From positions 1 to 6,634 of the forward strand of contig DDDX01000026.1 in the NCBI GenBank assembly GCA_002339085.1: a DNA stretch of 6,634 nucleotides, read 5' to 3'. The first letter of the stretch is position 1; every line of letters starts with the position of its first letter. Shown piece by piece: positions 1 to 4,366 of the stretch. This DNA is from Cellvibrionales bacterium UBA1969 (lineage in GTDB: Bacteria; Pseudomonadota; Gammaproteobacteria; Pseudomonadales; UBA7434). The notes under the pieces were generated by a model. That model saw only the letters and a program-made list of their open reading frames with translations, was not told the DNA's origin and did not search any database. The position numbers and the translations under genes were made by a program.

Positions 1-169
1 AACGTGTTTTCTGTGCTCGAGAACCTTGACGACCACCGGCGAGGTACGCGACCACTACCTGATGAACAAGATCTTCATTATATTCTCTACCAAACGCAGC
101 ATCAGATACTTCAACCGTACCCGCTTTGGCTTTTCCTGGTGCAGCAAGTGCTAACTGCATAGTTTTCAT
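1..169 (-). CDS. rplD: 50S ribosomal protein L4, N-terminal part (cut by window edge)
   Basis: L4 is a 50S assembly protein that binds 23S rRNA and lines the exit tunnel; in E. coli it also represses its own S10 operon through the rpsJ leader. The 56 visible codons begin [17 protein letters not shown] and continue through [22 protein letters not shown] and SRAQKTR, which match the start of E. coli L4 ([20 protein letters not shown]). The rest, including the tunnel loop, lies left of the window. Two in-frame ATGs compete, at 169 and 160. The Shine-Dalgarno GGAGG (177-173) is 3 nt from the first and 12 nt from the second, so neither spacing is ideal. Family alignment favours the MQL start at 160; the outer one is given here. 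The gene follows rplC after only 18 bp, so it is co-transcribed. Identity is secure; the exact start is not. Confidence 0.95.
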   Translation of the reverse strand, partial: [56 protein letters not shown]

Positions 170-172
170 CCC

Positions 173-177
173 CCTCC
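173..177 (-). promoter_or_regulatory. rplD ribosome binding site
   Basis: GGAGG reads on the minus strand in the rplC-rplD gap, within a run GGAGGGGG directly before ATG 169. Its distance to the two candidate starts (3 or 12 nt) leaves the L4 initiation codon undecided. Confidence 0.6.
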
Positions 178-187
178 AAGTACCGGT

Positions 188-829
188 TTAATTTTTCGCT
201 TTGACAGCTGGCCTAATAAGCACATCGCCGCCAGGCGCACCGGGGATTGCACCCTTGACCAAAATCACATTGCGTTCTGCATCGATCCTGACCACCTCTA
301 AATTCTGAACAGTTACCTGCTCTGCACCCATGTGACCGGACATCTTCTTACCTTTAAAAACACGACCCGGCGTTTGACACTGACCAATCGAACCGTTTGA
401 ACGGTGCGAGATCGAGTTGCCGTGAGTCGCGTCTTGCATGGTGAAGTTCCAGCGTTTAATTCCACCTTGAAATCCCTTACCTTTTGATTGGCCTGTGACA
501 TCAATCTTTTGGCCAACTTCAAAAGTGTCGACAGTTAATTCACTACCGACCTGTAATTCTTCGCTTGCTTGATCTAAACGCATTTCCCACAAACCACGAC
601 CAAGACCTGATTCTGCCTTGGCAAAGTGACCTGCTGCTGTTTTATTGACTCGTGATGCGCGGCGTGTACCAGCTGTAACCTGAATAGCATCATAGCCATC
701 AGTTGCATGGGTTTTCACCTGAGTTATACGATTGGGTTCGACTTCTACCACACTGACTGGGATAGATGCACCATCTTCAGTAAATATGCGAGTCATGCCG
801 CTTTTGCGGCCCACTAAACCTAAAGCCAT
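188..829 (-). CDS. rplC: 50S ribosomal protein L3
   Basis: L3 is an early 50S assembly protein whose long extension reaches the peptidyl transferase centre. The 213-residue product starts MALGLVGRKSGMTRIFTEDG and carries the family signature around residues 112-160: VTGQSKGKGFQGG, KRWNF, DATHGNS, SHR, GSIGQCQTPGRVFKG. Length is close to E. coli L3 (209). Gln152, in QCQTPG, aligns with the E. coli glutamine at position 150 that PrmB methylates, so the modification site is conserved. The start at 829 is supported by GAGAGG (843-838), 8 nt upstream. The gene is second in the S10 operon, 153 bp after rpsJ and 18 bp before rplD. The gap to rpsJ is long for this operon. The TAA stop is at 190-188. 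There is no sign of damage. Confidence 0.99.
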   Translation of the reverse strand: MALGLVGRKSGMTRIFTEDGASIPVSVVEVEPNRITQVKTHATDGYDAIQVTAGTRRASRVNKTAAGHFAKAESGLGRGLWEMRLDQASEELQVGSELTVDTFEVGQKIDVTGQSKGKGFQGGIKRWNFTMQDATHGNSISHRSNGSIGQCQTPGRVFKGKKMSGHMGAEQVTVQNLEVVRIDAERNVILVKGAIPGAPGGDVLIRPAVKAKN

Positions 830-982
830 TGTTTAAACCTCTCAGTGTACGGGGCTGATTACCCGCTATGGCCGCCCTTAAACAAGATTACTCATCATTA
901 TCCGTTATCAGGCATTACACATAAGTTCGCTTAATTGATAGTGGCCTATCGCATAAAGCGCTGTCATCTCGCCTAACTTGCG
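830..982 (-). other. Unusually long rpsJ-rplC spacer with possible RNA structure
   Basis: This 153-nt spacer separates two genes that lie only a few tens of bp apart in E. coli. Read on the minus strand it holds the tail of a hairpin at the rpsJ stop, a 5-bp stem GATAG/CTATC (950-946 with 941-937, loop of 4), G/C-rich complementary runs near 851-877, and the rplC Shine-Dalgarno (843-838). A 19-codon reading frame (ATG 967 to TGA 908) has an AGG five nt upstream of its ATG; it has no recognisable product and may be chance. No U-tract follows the stems, so a terminator is not supported, and I found no good internal promoter. Confidence 0.5.
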
Positions 983-988
983 TTAGCC
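971..988 (-). other. Hairpin with GCAA tetraloop over the rpsJ stop codon
   Basis: On the minus-strand RNA, GGCUAAC, loop GCAA, GUUAGGC forms a 7-position stem with one C-C mismatch. The loop fits the GNRA pattern that makes stable RNA tetraloops. The rpsJ TAA (985-983) lies in the 5' arm. No U-run follows, so an mRNA stability or processing element is more likely than a terminator. The function is inference. Confidence 0.35.
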
Positions 989-1297
989 AAGGCTAATTTG
1001 AACTTCTACACCTGCCGCTAGATCCAGCTTCATTAATGCATCCACTGTCTTTTCAGTCGGCTCTACGATATCCATCATGCGCTTATGTGTACGAATTTCA
1101 TACTGGTCTCGCGCATCTTTGTTGACGTGTGGTGATACTAATACGGTAAAACGCTCTTTTCGTGTCGGTAATGGGATAGGGCCACGTACCTGGGCGCCTG
1201 TCCGTCGGGCAGTTTCAACAATTTCCGCCGCTGATAGATCGATTAATTTATGATCAAAAGCCTTTAGGCGAATTCTAATTCTTTGATTTTGAACCAC
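983..1297 (-). CDS. rpsJ: 30S ribosomal protein S10 (NusE)
   Basis: S10 sits in the 30S head and, as NusE, joins NusB in transcription antitermination complexes. The 104-residue product is nearly collinear with E. coli S10 (103 aa): QNQRIRIRLKAFDHKLIDL, AEIVETARRTGAQVRGPIPL, PTRKERFTVLVSPHVNKDAR, DQYEIRTHKR and the C-terminal GVEVQISLG. It starts at GTG 1297, giving MVQNQ rather than the MQNQ of E. coli. A GAGGT box (1307-1303) 5 nt upstream supports this start, and no ATG is available nearby. It is the first gene of the S10 operon, preceded by its own promoter and leader. The expected upstream neighbour, tuf, is 5.3 kb away at the right edge, with four genes in between. Confidence 0.99.
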   Translation of the reverse strand: MVQNQRIRIRLKAFDHKLIDLSAAEIVETARRTGAQVRGPIPLPTRKERFTVLVSPHVNKDARDQYEIRTHKRMMDIVEPTEKTVDALMKLDLAAGVEVQISLG

Positions 1298-1302
1298 TTT
1301 TT

Positions 1303-1307
1303 ACCTC
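1303..1307 (-). promoter_or_regulatory. rpsJ ribosome binding site deciding a GTG start
   Basis: GAGGT lies 5 nt before GTG 1297 on the minus strand (GTGAGGTAAAAAGTGGTT). It fixes the non-ATG start and adds one valine relative to E. coli S10. Confidence 0.75.
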
Positions 1308-1321
1308 ACTAAGCAAAGAAC

Positions 1322-1349
1322 CAGTGTTTTGTTTATTTGAAAAACACTG
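1322..1349 (-). other. Hairpin in the S10 operon leader
   Basis: CAGTGTTTT (1349-1341 on the minus strand) pairs perfectly with AAAACACTG (1330-1322) around a 10-nt loop. The 9-bp stem ends 14 nt before the rpsJ GAGGT. No U-tract follows, so it is not a standard terminator. Its position suits a translational or attenuation control element, or a simple 5' stabiliser. Confidence 0.55.
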
Positions 1350-1352
1350 CAA

Positions 1353-1417
1353 TTAACGCACAAAAATTGAGCGCGCTACCAATCAACGTCAGTTTTAACG
1401 TCAAAAAGAGAGCGCGC
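1353..1417 (-). repeat. Imperfect tandem repeat, period 41 bp, in the S10 leader
   Basis: On the minus strand, copy 1 (1417-1395) reads GCGCGCTC, two bases, TTTTTG, A, CGTTAA. Copy 2 (1376-1353) reads GCGCGCTC, two bases, TTTTTG, TG, CGTTAA. Twenty bases are shared in three blocks. Copy 1 begins exactly at the promoter discriminator. It may be an old local duplication of the promoter-proximal region. Confidence 0.5.
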
Positions 1418-1446
1418 ATTCTAATGGCGAGGCTATAGAGAGTCAA
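1418..1446 (-). promoter_or_regulatory. sigma70 promoter of the S10 operon (rpsJ promoter)
   Basis: On the minus strand TTGACT (1446-1441) is followed by a 17-nt spacer and TAGAAT (1423-1418). Both hexamers match five of six consensus bases, with ideal spacing. Directly downstream is a GCGCGC discriminator (1417-1412), typical of promoters that are repressed by ppGpp/DksA during amino-acid starvation. It points at rpsJ, which would start at 1297. This promoter makes the S10 operon independent of tuf transcription. Confidence 0.8.
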
Positions 1447-1646
1447 ACTATTTATGAAAAAGATTGACTTTAGTGATGTAAATAATACAAGACGATCCAA
1501 TGCTTAAAGTTTTTAGCTTACGCTGATCTTAGCTAGTAAAGCCAAGGTTATGAAGACAATGATTGACCGGCAAACGGAAGCCAATCTTTTAGGCTAAAGA
1601 CTATTAGAGAGTCAATGCAAACTCCAACAGCCATTACGTTATTTGC
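1447..1646. other. Non-coding stretch upstream of the S10 promoter
   Basis: No reading frame, tRNA or strong terminator is seen here. It lies behind the SnoaL-like gene and ahead of the rpsJ promoter, both on the minus strand, so read-through into rpsJ is possible. An 11-bp copy of the rpsJ -35 region, TTGACTCTCTA, recurs at 1615-1605 (the original is at 1446-1436). With an 18-nt spacer it could pair with a poor TAAAAG (1591-1586). Short stems such as GATTG/CAATC around 1561-1586 are weak. Confidence 0.4.
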
Positions 1647-2108
1647 TTACATAGGTGTGAGTAAATGCTGGCTTAAATCACCAATTAAGGCCGATACGAT
1701 CTTTCTTTCGCTAAAACGCCACAGATTATCAGTTTTGGCAAAAATATCAAAATATCGAACCCCAATAATAGGCTGAAGTGGCAGGCCATCGACTGCCTGA
1801 AATACCACCGCATAAGACTTTGATGAGGCTGAGCTAAACGATTCATCGATATCCACGATAACATTGGTGGTGACATGCAGGGTTTGAGGTGTATCACTAT
1901 CGGGGTAAATACGAGTGAAATTTTGATACATGGCTAACACCGCGTCTTGTCCTTCTACCACCGATTCGGCACCATTAGCCGTAACGCCAATAATTCTTGC
2001 ATCAGCAAACATCGCGGCGACAGATTCTAGCTCACCACTGTCTATATAATCAGCGTATTGATAAAGCAATTTTGTTATTTCACAGCTATCACAACTCTCG
2101 ATACTCAT
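1647..2108 (-). CDS. NTF2-fold / SnoaL-like domain protein
   Basis: The 153-residue product fits the SnoaL-like branch of the NTF2 (cone-shaped alpha+beta barrel) superfamily. An N-terminal helix region, ITKLLYQYADYIDSGELESV (11-30), leads to MFADARI, VVEGQDAVLAMY (50-61), a strand HVTTNVIVDID (78-88) and the late motif VRYFDIFAKTDNLWRFSERK. Tyr18, Asp23 and His78 sit roughly where dehydratase or isomerase members such as scytalone dehydratase and BaiE keep pocket residues. Activity is possible but not shown, and many relatives are of unknown function. The start at 2108 has AAGGAG (2119-2114), 5 nt upstream. The gene is divergent from the dehydrogenase at 2223, a pairing common in catabolic clusters for lipid, steroid or terpenoid-like substrates. 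The substrate is unknown. The N-terminus has a C-x-x-C (6-9), probably incidental. No signal peptide is seen. Confidence 0.82.
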   Translation of the reverse strand: MSIESCDSCEITKLLYQYADYIDSGELESVAAMFADARIIGVTANGAESVVEGQDAVLAMYQNFTRIYPDSDTPQTLHVTTNVIVDIDESFSSASSKSYAVVFQAVDGLPLQPIIGVRYFDIFAKTDNLWRFSERKIVSALIGDLSQHLLTPM

Positions 2109-2222
2109 CCACTCTCCTTGATTCTCAAGTTAGCGCTTTGGTAAGGTTATTATTGGCTAAAAAGCAGGATAATGACCATTCTACTCCTAGCCAAAGCAAA
2201 ATAATACTAAGTTGAGGAAACT
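2109..2222. promoter_or_regulatory. Divergent intergenic region with nested inverted repeats
   Basis: This 114-bp region separates two genes transcribed outwards. GCTTTGG (2135-2141) is complementary to CCAAAGC (2191-2197), and TTGGCTA (2153-2159) is complementary to TAGCCAA (2188-2194), so one right arm can pair with either left arm. A GATAAT (2168-2173) could be a plus-strand -10, but no good -35 precedes it. Shine-Dalgarno boxes sit at each end: AAGGAG for the minus gene and GAGGA (2214-2218) for the plus gene. The repeats are candidate operator sites. No regulator gene is present in the window. Confidence 0.4.
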
Positions 2223-2987
2223 ATGAGCACCTTCCCTTCACGATTCAGCGATAAAGTAGCACTGATCACTGGCGCAGCCTCAGGCATTGGTCGTGCAACC
2301 GCAATCCGGCTTGCACAAGAAGGCGCCTGCATTATGCTGGCTGATATTGATCAAGCTGGTTTAGACGCAACGATGGCAACGATTGTCGACAACGGCGGCC
2401 AAGCTGACAGCCTGCACTTTGACGCGACACAAAACGATTCCTGTATTGCTGCCGTTGAAGCTGCAGTAAAACGTTGGGATAAATTAGATATTGTTGGAAA
2501 TATCGCGGGTATTGTCAGCTTCTGGCACCTGCATGAAATTACCGCTGAGATGTGGAATCGTTGCATGCAAATCAATCTTACAGCGCCTATGATCATCAGC
2601 CGCGAAGCCATGCCTCATTTAATGAAAACAGAGGGCACCATTATTAATATGGCATCGAGTGCGGGTTTAGGCGGCCAAGCCTACAATGCCACCTATGCCG
2701 CTACTAAGCATGGCTTAGTCGGCCTGACTAAATCCTTAGCTGTTGAATTTGCTAAAAAAAATGTGCGGGTGAACGCGATTTGCCCTGGTGGAGTGAATAC
2801 CTCCATTAACGACAAAATGCGCTGGCCTGAAGATATAGAGCCCTCGATGCTGTCACGCTTAATGCCACTACTCGATACGATTGCTGAACCGGAAGAAATC
2901 GCAGGTTTGTTTGCTCAGCTCGCCTCGGCAGAGTCATCGTTTGTGACCGGAGCGACTTGGCAAATCGATGGTGGGCAATTGGCTTAA
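2223..2987 (+). CDS. Short-chain dehydrogenase/reductase (classical SDR, probably NAD-dependent)
   Basis: A cytoplasmic oxidoreductase interconverting an alcohol and a ketone or aldehyde; the substrate is unknown. The 254-residue product has every classical SDR landmark: TGAASGIG cofactor loop (16-23), acidic Asp41 after the second strand (LADID), which favours NAD(H) over NADP(H), NIAG (93-96, a variant of NNAG), and catalytic Asn118, Ser145, Tyr158 and Lys162 in YAATK. These are followed by CPGG (187-190) and a C-terminal WQIDGGQLA. Length is typical (about 250). GAGGA lies 4 nt before the ATG. It is divergent from the SnoaL-like gene and converges with the phospholipase, overlapping it by 4 bp (2984-2987). 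Similarity to FabG and hydroxysteroid dehydrogenases is at family level only. A role in fatty acid synthesis is unlikely without other fab genes nearby. Confidence 0.93.
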   Translation: MSTFPSRFSDKVALITGAASGIGRATAIRLAQEGACIMLADIDQAGLDATMATIVDNGGQADSLHFDATQNDSCIAAVEAAVKRWDKLDIVGNIAGIVSFWHLHEITAEMWNRCMQINLTAPMIISREAMPHLMKTEGTIINMASSAGLGGQAYNATYAATKHGLVGLTKSLAVEFAKKNVRVNAICPGGVNTSINDKMRWPEDIEPSMLSRLMPLLDTIAEPEEIAGLFAQLASAESSFVTGATWQIDGGQLA

Positions 2988-4108
2988 AGGTTGAAGAAAT
3001 TCCGAACCATGTCTTCTTCCGCTAAGGTATCGCGATATCCTTGTTGAATAAGCTCGCGGCAAAAAGCGGCCTCAAACATCACATAACTGGCTATATTACC
3101 CCCACCGGCCCGACCGGCGCCCAAGCCCCGCAATACTCGCCGAAAAGCCCAAGGCAGGTCATGCAGGTGTTGAGCCGCCAAGTCATCTAAGTCAATCGAC
3201 GGCCTAATTACTAATAAATCTAGTGGCTTAGCCGTTCTGGAGAAAAAATCTGGCGCCTCATTAGCTAAAATACCAAGCATTTCGTTCACTTGAGTAACAT
3301 TGTTGACGTCGCTTTCGAGTGAATCTATAAACGCCGAACTAAAAATATGGCCCATCGTTTGGGCGATTGAGGGTGGATTATCGCGCCGCAAAGACAGTTG
3401 TGTGGTGTTTTTTCCTCGAACCCCCACAACGGCAATACGCTCGGCGCCCAATCGAATAGCAGAACTCAAGGGCGCCAACTGCCTTAATGAGCCATCGCCA
3501 AAATATTGCCGGCCAATCTTTTCTGCGGGGAAAATACTCGGAATGGCTGACGAGGCCAGTAAATGCTGGGCACTCAGTCTAGCTGGAATACCAATTCTTT
3601 TTGCTCGATGCCACCATTTTAGTTCAGGAAGCCCCTCAAAAAAAGTCACTGAATTTCCTGAGGCATAGCTGGTGGCGGTTACCGATACGGCATCTAATTG
3701 GCCAGCAGCAATCCGTTGTTGAATATTCTCAAATCGGATAGAAGTGCTGAGTAAGGTTCGCAACGGCGAGCTATCAAGCAAGGCCAAAGACTGCCCTTGG
3801 GTAAAGCGAGGGTTCACAAAAGAGCACCCCAACTTCAAGGCTTGTAAAGCGAGATCACGACCGCGGACCTTTGCAACACGTTGGATATTCAAAGTAGTCC
3901 AAATTTTTTCTACTTTTTTAACCCCTAAACGAAAATTATTAGCCGACGCCGCTAGCCCAACGGCATTAATTGCGCCCGCAGAGGTACCAGTAATCACATT
4001 AAAGGGATTACTGCTATGTTTAGGGTGAAGGTCAGCAATCGCTTTTAAAACACCGACTTGATAGGCGCCTCGAGCACCACCACCTGAGAGAACTAATCCT
4101 GTTTTCAT
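2984..4108 (-). CDS. Patatin-like phospholipase family protein
   Basis: Predicted serine acyl-hydrolase of the patatin fold, acting on phospholipids or other acyl esters with a Ser-Asp dyad. The 374-residue product opens with the oxyanion-hole motif SGGGARGAY (8-16), has the nucleophile elbow GTSAG (41-45, Ser43), a block LLASSAIPSIFPA (183-195) and the DG motif GDGS (204-207, Asp205). All catalytic elements are present. No signal peptide or transmembrane helix is apparent, and the catalytic domain begins at residue 1, so this is a stand-alone cytoplasmic or membrane-associated enzyme, RssA-like in architecture. Residues after about 260 form a helical C-terminal part I cannot assign. The ATG at 4108 is forced by an in-frame TAG two codons upstream. 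AGAGG directly abuts the ATG, an unusually tight spacing, and a strong hairpin lies just upstream. It converges on the dehydrogenase with a 4-bp overlap and is divergent from fusA2. Confidence 0.93.
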   Translation of the reverse strand: MKTGLVLSGGGARGAYQVGVLKAIADLHPKHSSNPFNVITGTSAGAINAVGLAASANNFRLGVKKVEKIWTTLNIQRVAKVRGRDLALQALKLGCSFVNPRFTQGQSLALLDSSPLRTLLSTSIRFENIQQRIAAGQLDAVSVTATSYASGNSVTFFEGLPELKWWHRAKRIGIPARLSAQHLLASSAIPSIFPAEKIGRQYFGDGSLRQLAPLSSAIRLGAERIAVVGVRGKNTTQLSLRRDNPPSIAQTMGHIFSSAFIDSLESDVNNVTQVNEMLGILANEAPDFFSRTAKPLDLLVIRPSIDLDDLAAQHLHDLPWAFRRVLRGLGAGRAGGGNIASYVMFEAAFCRELIQQGYRDTLAEEDMVRNFFNL

Positions 4109-4117
4109 CCTCTAAGT

Positions 4118-4143
4118 CTAGCCAATTACCATCAATCGGCTAG
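4118..4143 (-). other. Hairpin just upstream of the phospholipase start
   Basis: On the minus-strand RNA, CUAGCCGAUU pairs with AAUUGGCUAG (10 pairs, one of them G-U) around the 6-nt loop GAUGGU. The stem ends 4 nt before AGAGG and 9 nt before the ATG. On the plus strand the wobble becomes A-C, so the structure fits the phospholipase transcript better. It could limit ribosome access or serve as a palindromic protein site. Confidence 0.5.
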
Positions 4144-4326
4144 TTTTCCTTGAAAAGTACAATATCATGCAGATGAGCAAAGATTAAAACCCTTATTTCT
4201 GCCGCAAAATAGCCATGAATCACTTAAAAATTCAATAAACCCTCCTTTTTTAGCAGGCATAGGAAATAAAATCGCTATTCTTGCAAAAATAGGCAAATTT
4301 TGCGTTTTTTTTGTGTTCACTTACGG

Positions 4327-4348
4327 TAACATGCGCGCTTTTTATGAT
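4327..4348 (+). promoter_or_regulatory. Candidate fusA2 promoter -10 region with GCGCGC discriminator
   Basis: TAACAT (4327-4332) followed by GCGCGC (4333-4338) has the same layout as the rpsJ promoter, and the 9-mer ATGCGCGCT (4331-4339) is identical in both. An alternative -10, TATGAT (4343-4348), lies nearer the start codon. Neither has a convincing -35: the stretch before them is a T-rich run (4305-4312). The start site is therefore uncertain. Similar control of fusA2 and the S10 operon is inference. Confidence 0.4.
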
Positions 4349-4366
4349 GACGGATCGAGTGAGACC

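Larger units (their letters stand above)
1298..1411 (-). promoter_or_regulatory. S10 operon 5' leader
   Basis: If transcription starts about 7 nt after the -10 element, near 1411, the untranslated leader is about 113 nt. It contains one strong hairpin (1349-1322), two partial copies of a GCGCGCTC..TTTTTG repeat, and the Shine-Dalgarno. The E. coli leader is longer (about 170 nt, as I recall) and carries the L4-responsive hairpins; I cannot see a clear counterpart here. Autogenous control by L4 is therefore open. Confidence 0.6.

Noticed and set aside
983..996. Palindrome TTAGCC-AA-GGCTAA at the end of rpsJ
   Set aside because: It encodes the conserved C-terminal Leu-Gly and stop, so the symmetry is largely explained by coding constraint.
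1997..2215. 72-codon plus-strand frame opposite the SnoaL-like gene
   Set aside because: It is antisense to a gene with clear family motifs and a good ribosome site, and its own sequence has no recognisable domain.
4228..4246. Strong Shine-Dalgarno-like AAGGAGGG on the minus strand upstream of the phospholipase
   Set aside because: Only a three-codon frame from a TTG follows, so it does not serve a visible gene.
4283..4312. Terminator-like GCAAAA/TTTTGC stem followed by eight T on the plus strand
   Set aside because: The stem is AT-rich with only two G-C pairs, and no plus-strand gene lies upstream that would need it; more likely the T-rich region ahead of fusA2.
4313..4366. N-terminal extension of EF-G2 by 18 residues from GTG 4313
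   Set aside because: The family start is MTDL..YRNIGIFAH at 4367, and the extension would run through the probable promoter region.
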